Shown here one piece after another: positions 54,516 to 63,311 of a DNA stretch of 64,000 nt (position 1 is its first letter; the number at the start of each line of letters is the position of its first letter). The notes under the pieces are model-generated. The model was not told the origin of the DNA. It worked only from the letters and a program-made list of their open reading frames with translations, and searched no databases. The position numbers and the translations under genes are program-made. Source of the stretch: Trueperella pyogenes (GTDB lineage: Bacteria; Actinomycetota; Actinomycetes; Actinomycetales; Actinomycetaceae); contig NZ_JVLH01000006.1 in NCBI RefSeq assembly GCF_001070855.1, positions 1 through 64,000 on the forward strand. The letters run 5' to 3'.

Positions 54516-54555
54516 AAGTATTAAGACCTGGTTTTAAGTATTAAGACCTGGTTTT
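54516..54555 (+). repeat. Perfect 20-bp tandem repeat, two copies
   Basis: AAGTATTAAGACCTGGTTTT occurs at 54516-54535 and again immediately at 54536-54555, between the kinase stop and the terminator hairpin. No coding role is visible. Confidence 0.9.
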
Positions 54556-54559
54556 ACCT

Positions 54560-54612
54560 ATGGGTGTGGGGCGAAGAACATTGGTTCTTCGCCCCACACC
54601 CATAATTTTTTC
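54560..54612. terminator. Intrinsic terminator between pknL-type and aroG genes
   Basis: A perfect 20-bp stem (arms 54560-54579 and 54584-54603, core GGGTGTGGGGCGAAGAAC) with a 4-nt loop is followed by AATTTTTTC. It serves the kinase gene and can also end the convergent aroG transcript. Confidence 0.92.
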
Positions 54613-54644
54613 AGAAATTCAAGCGGTAAAGCGATCGGCTTCAG

Positions 54645-56060
54645 CTACTCTTTCTTTAAGTACTCCGCGACTTGGAATGCCATCTCCAAAGACTGCTGGT
54701 GGTTCAAACGCGGATCCACTAGCGTCTCATAGCGATCACGCAAAGCCTCTTCATCAAGCTGCTCGGAGCCGCCAAGAACCTCTGTAACATCATCCCCAGT
54801 GAGCTCGACATGAATGCCACCGGGAACCGTTCCAGCTTCACGATGAGCCTCAAAGAAACCAGTGACCTCATCCATGATCGTCTCGAAGCGTCGTGTCTTG
54901 TAACCCGTCGAGGAGGTGATCGTATTTCCATGCATCGGGTCGGTCACCCAGGTAACGGGGCGTCCGTCACGTGCTTGTGCTTCCAAGAGAGGAGGTAATG
55001 CATGGCGAATTTTATCCGCACCCATACGTGTGATGAAGGTCAGACGCCCTTCTTCACCCTCCGGATTCAAACGGTCAACCAGACGGCGCATATCATCAAT
55101 TGATGTCGTCGGTCCAAGTTTGACGCCAATCGGATTGCGCACGTGCGCAAGCAATTCGACATGTGCATCGTCAACGCCACGAGTACGTTCACCAATCCAC
55201 AAGAAGTGACCGGAAGTGTTGTAAGGATCCCCGGTGCGTGAATCGATTCGGGTCATCGCAGACTCGTAGTCCAGAAGCAAAGCTTCGTGAGAGGAGAAGA
55301 GATCCACGCTACGCATCTGGGCCACACTGGACACACCGGCTGCCTCAAGGAACTTCACCGCACGGTGAATCTCCTCAGCAAGAGACTCATAACGCGCATA
55401 AGCCGGATTAGCTGTAAAACCCCGATTCCAGTGGTGCACCAGTCGCAAGTCAGCATAGCCACCACGAGTGAATGCACGAATCAAATTCAGCGTCGATGCG
55501 GCATGATGGTACAAATCCAACAAGCGCGTGGGATCTGGAATCCGTGACTCTGAAGTGAATTCGAAGGAGTTGACAGCATCACCGCGGTATGAGGGAAGCG
55601 TGACGTCTCCACGGGTCTCCATATCTGAAGAGCGCGGCTTCGCATACTGGCCCGCAATTCGCCCAATCTTGATCACAGGCAAAGACGCACCGTAGGTCAA
55701 AACGACGGCCATCTGGAGAAGAGTTTGGATCTTCAGACGCAAATGGTCAGCCGTCGCCTCGGCAAAAGTCTCAGCACAATCGCCACCCGTAAGGACAAAG
55801 GCCTCACCGCGCGAGGCGGCAGCGAGATTCGTTCGCAGATCGTCTACCTCGCCAGCGAAGACCAAGGGAGGCTGACGACGCAACTCAGCCAGTGCGGAGT
55901 CTAGGGCCTCGGGATCTGGGTAGCTCGGCTGTTGAAGCGCGCGCTTGGTGCGCCAAGCTTCCCAAGGAGCAGATTCTTCAGAACCGGCAGGAGCAAAGAG
56001 TTCAGGTGCGCCGGGGCGCAGCGAAAAATCGCCACGCCCCGGGAGAGAAGATGAAGCCAT
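54645..56060 (-). CDS. aroG: 3-deoxy-7-phosphoheptulonate (DAHP) synthase, class II
   Basis: This 471-residue enzyme condenses phosphoenolpyruvate and erythrose 4-phosphate in the first step of the shikimate pathway. It is the plant-like class II form, with FVLTGGDCAETFAE (metal cysteine), KIGRIAGQYAKPRS, GERTRGVDDAHVELL, GVKLGPTTS and WVTDPMHGNTI. ATG 56060 is 2 bp after the phosphofructokinase stop, so the two are co-transcribed. This couples glycolytic PEP supply and aromatic synthesis. Confidence 0.94.
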   Translation of the reverse strand: MASSSLPGRGDFSLRPGAPELFAPAGSEESAPWEAWRTKRALQQPSYPDPEALDSALAELRRQPPLVFAGEVDDLRTNLAAASRGEAFVLTGGDCAETFAEATADHLRLKIQTLLQMAVVLTYGASLPVIKIGRIAGQYAKPRSSDMETRGDVTLPSYRGDAVNSFEFTSESRIPDPTRLLDLYHHAASTLNLIRAFTRGGYADLRLVHHWNRGFTANPAYARYESLAEEIHRAVKFLEAAGVSSVAQMRSVDLFSSHEALLLDYESAMTRIDSRTGDPYNTSGHFLWIGERTRGVDDAHVELLAHVRNPIGVKLGPTTSIDDMRRLVDRLNPEGEEGRLTFITRMGADKIRHALPPLLEAQARDGRPVTWVTDPMHGNTITSSTGYKTRRFETIMDEVTGFFEAHREAGTVPGGIHVELTGDDVTEVLGGSEQLDEEALRDRYETLVDPRLNHQQSLEMAFQVAEYLKKE

Positions 56061-56062
56061 CG

Positions 56063-57277
56063 TCACTGCGCTGCAGACACAGGCTGGCCAATCTGGGAGA
56101 GCAGATCGGTGAACCACGGCTGCGTGGTGTCGAAAGGCTTACCGCCGGCAATACGCGGGAAGGCAATCGCGGAAAGCTGATCGCCGTTCTCCTCGTCCTG
56201 GCCGATGACACCGCTTTCACCGCGGAGTGCGCACTCGACGGCAAGATCACACATCTGCTTGATCAGTGCGAGATCTTCTTCGTGTGCTGCTGCCGCGCGT
56301 GAGTAGTAACCGGACTTCTGAACCATGACCTTTTCGGCACCAATAAGCGCTGCAAACTTGCGCGCGAACCACTGGCCGGGGTTGATGGTGTCGAGCTTGA
56401 CGTGGCCGAAGGGATCACGCTGAACCTCTTCGCCATTGGCTTCCATCTCGGCAATGATTTCGGGAAGGCCTGCACCTTCCGACAGGAAGATGTTGACGTT
56501 GCCCTGCTCGTCCATGATCGCCTTCAGGCGCTCAGCCTCACCGGCAATGTCAAGAGCAGCCTCGGGAACGTAAACGCCATGGACATCCCAACGCTCACGG
56601 GTCAAGCCCAAGGAAGGCGCCCAGTTCTTGGTATCGAGCAGCTCGTGGTAGCGGCGAGCGGTCTCTGCGGTCAGGTAGCCGCAGTTACGTCCCATGCACT
56701 CATGAACAATGAGCATACGGGGATTCGAGCGGTGTTCGCCGATCACATTAAATGCGAAACGCGCACCTTCGTCCGCCGCGGTCCATGCGCCCAGAGACTG
56801 GCGGATCGGAACAACGTCATTATCGATGGTCTTAGGAAGGCCAACCACGGTGAGTTCGTAGTTGTGCTCGTGCAGGTAGGCGGCAAGATCTGCTGCGGTC
56901 GTGTTTGTGTCGTCACCACCAATGGTGTGCAGAACATCAACGCCATCCTTGCGCAGCTGCTCGGCAGCAAATGCAAGCGGGTCGACGCCTTCTTCAACCA
57001 AGCCTCGGTCGACAAGGTTCTTCGCATTGGTCAGCTTGACGCGAGAATTACCGATGGGCGAACCACCAAACTCACGAAGAATACCTGCGTTACGGCGTCC
57101 TTCTTCGTCGACGACAACATAGTTACCGGTCAGAAGGCCGTGGTAGCCATACTGGTAAAGGATGATTTCTACCTCGGGAGCAACCTGGGTGTAGCGCTCG
57201 ATGAGATCACCAACAGCAGCCGAAAGACAGGGGGCAAAGCCACCAGCGGTCAAGAGAGCAACACGACGAACCGTCAT
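56063..57277 (-). CDS. Pyrophosphate-dependent 6-phosphofructokinase
   Basis: This 404-residue PFK-family enzyme phosphorylates fructose 6-phosphate. It has Asp123 in GGDDTN and Lys149 in PKTIDND. These two positions are Gly and Gly in ATP enzymes, and Asp/Lys mark PPi dependence, making the reaction reversible and ATP-saving. Other motifs are TAGGFAPCLS at the N-terminus and MGRNCGYLT. AAAGG precedes the ATG. aroG follows after 2 bp. PPi-PFK activity is known in oral Actinomyces, which agrees with the taxon guess. Confidence 0.9.
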   Translation of the reverse strand: MTVRRVALLTAGGFAPCLSAAVGDLIERYTQVAPEVEIILYQYGYHGLLTGNYVVVDEEGRRNAGILREFGGSPIGNSRVKLTNAKNLVDRGLVEEGVDPLAFAAEQLRKDGVDVLHTIGGDDTNTTAADLAAYLHEHNYELTVVGLPKTIDNDVVPIRQSLGAWTAADEGARFAFNVIGEHRSNPRMLIVHECMGRNCGYLTAETARRYHELLDTKNWAPSLGLTRERWDVHGVYVPEAALDIAGEAERLKAIMDEQGNVNIFLSEGAGLPEIIAEMEANGEEVQRDPFGHVKLDTINPGQWFARKFAALIGAEKVMVQKSGYYSRAAAAHEEDLALIKQMCDLAVECALRGESGVIGQDEENGDQLSAIAFPRIAGGKPFDTTQPWFTDLLSQIGQPVSAAQ

Positions 57278-57396
57278 GAGTCAACCTTTCAGTTTTCTTC
57301 ACGCGCAGCAAGAGAAGCGCGCCAGGTACTTATCTTATCGAGAGTGTAGTTTCTTCGCCGCCCCGGACCTTTTTCTGGGACACGGCGATGTCGCTA

Positions 57397-58221
57397 TCAG
57401 TCTTCATTCCCAGATTCATCTGTTTCTTCGGGGAACTGTTCAACGTCTTCTTCGGGTGCGGTCGGAACCTCAACCTCAGGAGCCTCACGCCCACCGGGCG
57501 CGCTCTTGCCGTTTGAGGGTACAGGGCCGTCAAAAGCGCCCTCCTCGGCAAGCTGCGCTTTCACATCAGCAGCATAGAGATCGACGTACTCCTGACCAGA
57601 AAGGAGCATCAGGTTGTACATAATCTCATCGGTGATCGCGCGAAGAACGTAGCGGTCTTTATCCAGTCCCTTATAGCGACTGAAATCCAAGGGCTCTCCG
57701 ATGACCATACCGATATTGGTTCTCGAAGGAATTTTCTGTCCGATTGGCTGAGCCGCATGCGTGCCAATCATCGCCACAGGAATCACAGGAGCGCCGGATA
57801 ATAGCGCTAGACGCGCAACACCCGTCTTCCCACGATACAGGCGCCCATCGGGGCTACGAGTGCCCTCGGGGTAGATTCCAAAAAGTTCACCTTCACCCAG
57901 GCGCTTAAGTCCAGCTTTCAATGCGGCTTCAGATGCGCGCCCACCAGTACGATCAACGGGAATTGTGCCAACAGCGCGCATGAATTCCTTCGTTGCCCAG
58001 CCCTTAAGACCGGTACCCGTGAAGTAATCGGCTTTACCCATGAACACAACCTCACGGTCAATCATCATGGGTAGAAAAACAGAGTCCCAGACAGCGTTGT
58101 GGTTAGAAGCGAGGATCGCCGGACCGCTCTTTGGGATATTTTCTTTCCCGCGGATCCACGGACGATACGCAGCCTTGAGAATCGGAGTGCCCGTCAGCTT
58201 CAGTGCTTGATACAGACCCAT
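57397..58221 (-). CDS. 1-acyl-sn-glycerol-3-phosphate acyltransferase (PlsC family)
   Basis: This 274-residue acyltransferase makes phosphatidic acid from lysophosphatidic acid at the membrane. It has the catalytic NHNAVWDS (H-x4-D) motif, the glycerol-phosphate site YPEGTRSPDG and PVIPVAMIGTH. The last ~45 residues are an acidic Pro/Glu-rich tail. ATG 58221 has GGAGGAAAC directly upstream. It corresponds to Rv2182c and is divergent from the exonuclease gene. Confidence 0.88.
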   Translation of the reverse strand: MGLYQALKLTGTPILKAAYRPWIRGKENIPKSGPAILASNHNAVWDSVFLPMMIDREVVFMGKADYFTGTGLKGWATKEFMRAVGTIPVDRTGGRASEAALKAGLKRLGEGELFGIYPEGTRSPDGRLYRGKTGVARLALLSGAPVIPVAMIGTHAAQPIGQKIPSRTNIGMVIGEPLDFSRYKGLDKDRYVLRAITDEIMYNLMLLSGQEYVDLYAADVKAQLAEEGAFDGPVPSNGKSAPGGREAPEVEVPTAPEEDVEQFPEETDESGNED

Positions 58222-58245
58222 GTTTCCTCCACCCGGATCAACCGC

Positions 58246-58251
58246 TAGCAT
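58246..58251 (+). promoter_or_regulatory. -10 box for exonuclease gene
   Basis: TAGCAT, 7 nt before the ATG at 58259; no ribosome binding site. Confidence 0.35.
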
Positions 58252-58258
58252 CGTGGTT

Positions 58259-58900
58259 ATGACCAATGGTTCTACTGTACAGCCCGAACGGCCAAAAACC
58301 GCAATGATCCCAGCTTGGAATCAAGCTAAATGGCTGGTAGTAGACCTAGAAACAACTGGACTTAGTTCCCGCGACACCATCATTGAGATCGGAGCAGCAG
58401 TCTACGAAAACCGCGAGCTTGTCGATAGCTTTTCAGCACTCATCAACCCCGGAAGCCCGTTGCCTTCGTTCATCACTGCTTTGACGGGACTCGACGATGA
58501 AACGTTGGTCCACGCCCCGGATCTTCACACTGTTTTTGCGCATTTTTGCCAGTGGGCAGAGCATTTATGCGATCGGGGACAGATTTCAGGCCTTATCGCG
58601 CACAATGTCGCCTTCGATTGGGGGTTTCTTGTGCGAGCTCAACGGACCTGCGATATCTCACTGCCCCACTTTGAGCCTATCGACACACTGTCAATGGCTC
58701 GCGCCTTGCTTCCAACTGAGGTACCCAACCACAAGCTCGCAACACTGCGTGAACACTTCAAATTAGGCGGCAGTCAGCATCGCGCTCTGGATGATGCCCT
58801 GGCCACGGGCATATTGTTTTACAAATTGTGTGAATACGCAGAGAGTCTTGAAAAAGATCCCCTTGCCTACTGCTCCCCCGCGTATCCTTTATCCTCATAA
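58259..58900 (+). CDS. DnaQ-like 3'-5' exonuclease (DEDDh)
   Basis: This 213-residue exonuclease has Exo I VVDLETTGLSSRDTIIEIGA, Exo II LIAHNVAFDWGFL and Exo III HRALDDALAT (DEDDh). Stand-alone members act in DNA repair or replication proofreading as epsilon-like subunits. ATG 58259 is preferred over the 58220 frame start because it follows a -10 box and homology begins shortly after. It converges with the receiver-like gene 41 bp later. Confidence 0.88.
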   Translation: MTNGSTVQPERPKTAMIPAWNQAKWLVVDLETTGLSSRDTIIEIGAAVYENRELVDSFSALINPGSPLPSFITALTGLDDETLVHAPDLHTVFAHFCQWAEHLCDRGQISGLIAHNVAFDWGFLVRAQRTCDISLPHFEPIDTLSMARALLPTEVPNHKLATLREHFKLGGSQHRALDDALATGILFYKLCEYAESLEKDPLAYCSPAYPLSS

Positions 58901-58941
58901 TTCCCGAGACCGCATGTACTTTGCGTTGAAAAGAACGAGTT

Positions 58942-59337
58942 TCAGCGACGCTGACGCAAAAGATCCGCGAGGGCTTCTTGAAGCTCCTGTGAGTCAAATG
59001 GTGCGCTGACAATACGGCTTGCACCTGCCCATGTTGCCAACCAGTCGTCTTGAGGACGAGCCGTAAGCATCAGGATTGGAGGAACATCCTGGCGGGTACC
59101 AGCGAGCTCCTTCGCGACGGACATGCCGCCTTCCTTTTGAGTTTCTCCATCGAGAACAAGGACTGCAATATCCGAGGTATTGTCCACTAGTTCAAGAACA
59201 CCGAACTTCGTAGCTGCTTGAAGCCATTCAATGGGAGCCGTATCCTTCGATGCTTTGAAACCGACACCTGTGATCACTGCCTGGCGAGTGGTCGAGTTGT
59301 CACTGAAGACCAGAACTTTCACGGGTGTTTCACTCAC
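58942..59337 (-). CDS. Atypical response-regulator receiver domain protein
   Basis: This 131-residue stand-alone receiver fold has the phospho-acceptor candidate Asp63 (VLVLDGET), the conserved Thr92 (LTAR) and Asp13 in FSDNS. The invariant Lys-Pro pair near the end is Ala112-Pro113, and the acidic pair is reduced to one Asp. Phosphorylation may therefore not work in the usual way. No histidine kinase is adjacent. GTG 59337 follows GGAG. It is downstream of the FKBP gene, separated by a hairpin. Confidence 0.7.
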   Translation of the reverse strand: MSETPVKVLVFSDNSTTRQAVITGVGFKASKDTAPIEWLQAATKFGVLELVDNTSDIAVLVLDGETQKEGGMSVAKELAGTRQDVPPILMLTARPQDDWLATWAGASRIVSAPFDSQELQEALADLLRQRR

Positions 59338-59398
59338 GATGCACTCCTCAACGTTAAGAGATCGTTACTCTGGGTATTCTAACCGCTTTTGGATACAC

Positions 59399-59430
59399 GT
59401 GTGGGGAGCTGAAGTTTCAGCTCCCCACAC
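59399..59430 (-). terminator. Hairpin terminator downstream of FKBP operon
   Basis: Arms GTGTGGGGAGCTGAA (59399-59413) and its complement (59416-59430) form a perfect 15-bp inverted repeat in the spacer between the FKBP and receiver genes. Confidence 0.75.
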
Positions 59431-59469
59431 ATGCTGTTTGCTCTATCGCTGGTAGTTCAGATTGTCAAA

Positions 59470-60447
59470 CTACTTCTCAGGGATGACAGCAAGAATGTCA
59501 ACGACAATCGCCTGCGGCGACTGCCCTTGCGCCTGATTGCCACCAGCAACGAGTAGCACCCGCGAGCCCGCGGTGAAGCCGATAAGCTGATTACCATCCT
59601 TCACGCTGACAACCTGGGCACCTTGTTGCCCCCATGTCGACTGTGTTTGAGCATCGTTACCAAAAACGGTTCCGACGCCTTGATAAAGAATTGTCGAGCC
59701 AACGGCTACCTTGTCACCATGTCCCTCGGCGATGACGACCTTGGAGGTCTCTGTGGGCGCGCTCTGTCCCCAAGTGATGGTGGGTTGGCTACCGAGATCA
59801 CCGCTGACAGTAATGCCCGCTGGAAGTTCATTTCCGGTCGGCGTGGCGCTTGTGAGCTGAGAAGTGTCCTTCGGGTTAACAGTTCCCAAAATATCGACAA
59901 CGAAGACGAGGTCGGCATTTGCGGGAATTGAAGAACCCGAACCTTGAGCGCCGTAACCCCACTTTGATGGGATGACGAGTTCAACACGATCGCCAACATG
60001 TGCGTCAGCAAGACCGTACTTCCATCCCTTAATCACCTGGTTGAGACTGAAAGCGATAGGGGTACGACCATCTTGGAAAGAAGAATCAAAAACCTTTGCA
60101 TCGCTGAAGAGCGCACCTGCATAGTTGACCTGAACGATGTCATCGAGGCCGACGCTTGCACCATCACCCTTGTGGAGGGTTTTCACCAAAATCGCATCGC
60201 CCACGCTGCCAGATCCGGCTTTGATTTCGGGCTTTTCGCCGAAATCACCGCTTACTTCGGGGAAATTACCCTGGCCGCTTCGATCAACCTGAGGTGTCTC
60301 CTCAGAGCTTGAAGCCGACTGGGTTGCGCTTGCCGAGGCCGAGGGTGAGGGTGACGCCGATTGAGAGTCCTTTGACTGGCCCGAGCAGGCACCAAGAGCA
60401 AGAGTGCAAGTCAGTAGGATGGCACCGATAGCAGGTAGCTTCTTCAC
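59470..60447 (-). CDS. FKBP-type peptidyl-prolyl isomerase lipoprotein
   Basis: This 325-residue secreted lipoprotein has a signal peptide with lipobox LALGAC, a Ser/Ala-rich spacer, and an FKBP domain (VQVNYAGALFSDAKVFDSSF, PIAFSLNQVIKGWKYGLADAHVGDRVELVIPSKWGYG). A second, more degenerate FKBP-like domain follows and ends in VLLVAGGNQ...AIVVDILAVIP. It probably folds exported proteins. GTG 60447 has CGGAG upstream and lies 10 bp after erpA, so it is cotranscribed with it. Confidence 0.87.
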   Translation of the reverse strand: MKKLPAIGAILLTCTLALGACSGQSKDSQSASPSPSASASATQSASSSEETPQVDRSGQGNFPEVSGDFGEKPEIKAGSGSVGDAILVKTLHKGDGASVGLDDIVQVNYAGALFSDAKVFDSSFQDGRTPIAFSLNQVIKGWKYGLADAHVGDRVELVIPSKWGYGAQGSGSSIPANADLVFVVDILGTVNPKDTSQLTSATPTGNELPAGITVSGDLGSQPTITWGQSAPTETSKVVIAEGHGDKVAVGSTILYQGVGTVFGNDAQTQSTWGQQGAQVVSVKDGNQLIGFTAGSRVLLVAGGNQAQGQSPQAIVVDILAVIPEK

Positions 60448-60457
60448 GATTCTCCGA

Positions 60458-60811
60458 TCAGGCGAAAGACTCACCGCATGCACAGGTGTTCTGCGCATTG
60501 GGGTTATCGATCGTGAATCCCTGGCGCTCAATGGTGTCAGAGAAGTCAATGGTTGCGCCTGCGAGGTAGGGAACACTCATGCGATCGACAACAACCTCAA
60601 CACCATCGAAATCACGGACAGCGTCACCATCGAGCAAACGATCGTCGAAGTACAGCTGGTAGATCAGGCCAGAGCAGCCTCCGGGCTGAACGGCGACACG
60701 CAGACGGAGATCGTCGCGGCCTTCCTGCTCAAGAAGGCTCTTGACCTTCTGTGCTGCGACATCAGTCAGGATGACGTCGTGGGTTGCAGTCTCAGTCGTG
60801 TTCTCAGACAT
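60458..60811 (-). CDS. erpA: Iron-sulfur cluster insertion protein ErpA
   Basis: This 117-residue A-type Fe-S carrier has the three cluster cysteines C46 (PGGCSGLIY), C110 and C112 (NTCACGESF). It delivers clusters to apoproteins, possibly including lipoyl synthase and the isoprenoid enzymes. ATG 60811 has AAAGGAG upstream. The FKBP gene follows after 10 bp. Upstream on the same strand is the glycerate-kinase-like gene, as at Rv2204c-Rv2205c. Confidence 0.93.
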   Translation of the reverse strand: MSENTTETATHDVILTDVAAQKVKSLLEQEGRDDLRLRVAVQPGGCSGLIYQLYFDDRLLDGDAVRDFDGVEVVVDRMSVPYLAGATIDFSDTIERQGFTIDNPNAQNTCACGESFA

Positions 60812-60901
60812 GCTGCTCCTTTAATACTTTTCTTATAGGAATAATCTCTAGCCTAAGGCTACTCAGGCACAAGCGCCATCTTCAAAGCTGAGAGCGAATT
60901 G

Positions 60902-61858
60902 TCACTCTCTACCCCATGTACGAGCAGCACGACATCCCAGAGCATCAAGATTTTCGGTTTCATCAACGAGAATCCCATGAATCCCCCATTGGGCCCGTTC
61001 ATGTGCCGATAGTGTGGAATGCAGCCCAATGGCAAGAACGGGAATGGCTGATTCTGATGCAATTTCAGTTAATAGATCAAGGCTTGATTCGGCCAAGGCC
61101 GGCGAATGCAGCTCGGGTTCGCAGATGATCAATAGGTCAGATGCCTCGATCTTGGTTTTGCAGTCAGTGTGGTGGAGTAAAAAATCACCGTCAGACACTA
61201 GACGACCACCAAGAATGCTGATAATCGTCGCAGCACCCCCGCTTGCCCCCGAACCGGGAAGCCTTCCGGGTTCCACTACCGAGGCCGATTGCCCACTGAC
61301 TGCAAGTTGCGGCCGTATGCTCTTATGAAGTAGCTCCGCCCACTGCCGATGAAAATCGGTATCGTCACTGTCTCGAAGACTTAAGTCTGGTTCGAGAGCC
61401 AATGTCGAGGACGGTCCAAAGAGCGGGCGTGATGTCGAGTAGGCGGCATAAAACTCCTGACCTGATACGACGTTTTGTGCACGCTCGATTGCGCGTATAA
61501 ACCATGTCTCTAGTGATTCATTCACCTGCCGCTTGGCTCCGGAAATACCTTCAAGAAAACTGATGCCGCCGTCAGTTGCTTTAAGGTGACCGCCTTCGAG
61601 GAGCGGAACTTTCCCCTCTGCAAGCACTTCGCGAAAGCGCTGCCCGGCCTCGCGAAGGGAATCCCCATCCCCCACGCTTAGGACACAAAAACGCTGATTA
61701 CCCTCCATGGCCTCGACAAAGGCTTGACCGGGGCCAAAGGGAGCAAAGGAAACTTCCCAGGAAGGTGCACCAGTCGAAAAACTTTGAGCAAGTGTACGAA
61801 GCGCGGGGGCAGGATCATTCTCCTGCCCCCAATGCCCCGTGATAAATGCGCGTCCCAC
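60902..61858 (-). CDS. Glycerate kinase type-1 family protein (Rv2205c-like), diverged
   Basis: This 318-residue protein shows glycerate-kinase features, mainly in the C-terminal half: GRLPGSGASGGAATIISILGG, SDLLIICEPELHSPALAESSLDLLTE and IPVLAIG. The N-terminal half is weakly conserved, so true glycerate kinase activity is uncertain. GTG 61858 directly abuts the M20 peptidase stop (TAAGTG), showing an operon. It is followed by erpA after 90 bp. Confidence 0.68.
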   Translation of the reverse strand: MGRAFITGHWGQENDPAPALRTLAQSFSTGAPSWEVSFAPFGPGQAFVEAMEGNQRFCVLSVGDGDSLREAGQRFREVLAEGKVPLLEGGHLKATDGGISFLEGISGAKRQVNESLETWFIRAIERAQNVVSGQEFYAAYSTSRPLFGPSSTLALEPDLSLRDSDDTDFHRQWAELLHKSIRPQLAVSGQSASVVEPGRLPGSGASGGAATIISILGGRLVSDGDFLLHHTDCKTKIEASDLLIICEPELHSPALAESSLDLLTEIASESAIPVLAIGLHSTLSAHERAQWGIHGILVDETENLDALGCRAARTWGRE

Positions 61859-63211
61859 TTACTTTTCAGCCAGGCGAGACAGGACCAGCGCCTCAGCCAG
61901 GACAGCATTCTTCAGATCGGGAAGCGACTGAGATTCGTCCTCGGAATGAGCATTCGTCAGAGGATCTTCAACGCCGGTGACAACGACCTGTGCGTGGGGG
62001 AAGGTCTCTTGGAACTCGGAAATGAAGGGAATAGAACCGCCAACACCAATATTGACCGCCTGCACGCCCCATGCGTCGGTAAGCGCTTGCTTGACCACGT
62101 GTGAAACTGGGGAATCAACATCAGCAAGGTATCCGGGGCCTAGGTCGAGATCAGAAATCTCGATACGTGCACCAAAGGGCGCGTGCTCACGAAGGTGCTT
62201 CTCAATCGCATCCATTGCCTGACGCGGATCGACACCGGGAACCGTGCGCATCGACAGACGGAAACGAACGTGAGGAATGATCGTATTCGACGAATTCGCA
62301 ACGCTGGTTGTATCAAAGCCAATCAGTGACACGGAAGGCTTCGTCCAGGTACGCGCCGCGAGATCTCCGCTACCAGCAAGTCGAACCTGATCGAGCATTC
62401 CGCTTGCCGCGCGAAATTCATCTTCTGGCCAATCAACCTCTGCGTGGTCATCTCCACCCAAACCTTCAACAACGATATTGCCATCTTGGTCATAGAGCGA
62501 CGCAATCAGAAGAGCAGCGCAGGTGGGAGCATCGATCATCGGGCCGCCAAACATTCCTGAGTGAACAGCATGATCAGCCACAGTGAGATCAACCGTGAAA
62601 GCGCAGTTACCACGCAAGCTTGTCGTGACAGCAGGCTCGCCAGCCTTCCAGTTATCTGAGTCGGTGACGATGATGACATCAGCTTCAAGCTGGTCGCGGT
62701 AGGTCTCAAGGAAGTGAGTAAAAGAGGGCGAACCGATTTCTTCTTCGCCTTCGATGTAGACAACAACATTCGCGCCCAGATCCTTACCAAGAAGGCTCAA
62801 AGATCCGAGGTGAACAATGACGCCCGCACCATCGTCAGAAGTGCCGCGGCCATAGATGCGGTCGCCCTTAACGACGGTTACCCAAGGGTCTGAGTGCCAA
62901 CGTGCGAGATCTCCAGTTGGCTGGACATCGTGGTGAGCATAAAGAAGGACCGTCGGCGCGCCCTCAATATGAGGGGAACGAGCAAGGATTGCCGGCTTGC
63001 CTTGAACTCCTTCAGGAGTTGTCACTGAGTGAATCTGAGCGTCCAGGCCAAGGGCTTCAAAGCGAGAACGAATATGCTCAGCGGAACGGTCAACATCCGC
63101 AGCGTGAGAAGGATCCGAAGAAACGGAAGGAATGGCCACGAGCTGAGACAGCTCATCAACCAATTGCGGGAAGAGAGCGTCAAGACGCTCGCGAAGTTCA
63201 TTGGTATTCAT
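61859..63211 (-). CDS. M20 family metallopeptidase (dipeptidase)
   Basis: This 450-residue cytosolic zinc peptidase has the metal-site motifs LLYAHHDVQPTG, GRGTSDDGAGV, EGEEEIGS (general base) and DSDNW, and a dimerisation domain in the middle. A C-terminal NAHSEDES segment carries the last histidine ligand. It cleaves dipeptides such as Xaa-His or Cys-Gly types; the substrate is not predictable. ATG 63211 starts it. The glycerate-kinase-like gene follows with no gap. Confidence 0.9.
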   Translation of the reverse strand: MNTNELRERLDALFPQLVDELSQLVAIPSVSSDPSHAADVDRSAEHIRSRFEALGLDAQIHSVTTPEGVQGKPAILARSPHIEGAPTVLLYAHHDVQPTGDLARWHSDPWVTVVKGDRIYGRGTSDDGAGVIVHLGSLSLLGKDLGANVVVYIEGEEEIGSPSFTHFLETYRDQLEADVIIVTDSDNWKAGEPAVTTSLRGNCAFTVDLTVADHAVHSGMFGGPMIDAPTCAALLIASLYDQDGNIVVEGLGGDDHAEVDWPEDEFRAASGMLDQVRLAGSGDLAARTWTKPSVSLIGFDTTSVANSSNTIIPHVRFRLSMRTVPGVDPRQAMDAIEKHLREHAPFGARIEISDLDLGPGYLADVDSPVSHVVKQALTDAWGVQAVNIGVGGSIPFISEFQETFPHAQVVVTGVEDPLTNAHSEDESQSLPDLKNAVLAEALVLSRLAEK

Positions 63212-63311
63212 AAGGCAAGAGTATCTCTTCTACAGGTTTCTGCTCGCATGAATCCATTCTTAGCGGGCAAGAATGTGCCGATCGCACTATCGATCTATTA
63301 CCCTTAGAGAC

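Noticed and set aside
54516-54555. CRISPR-like repeat
   Set aside because: Only two adjacent copies with no spacers and no cas genes in the window.
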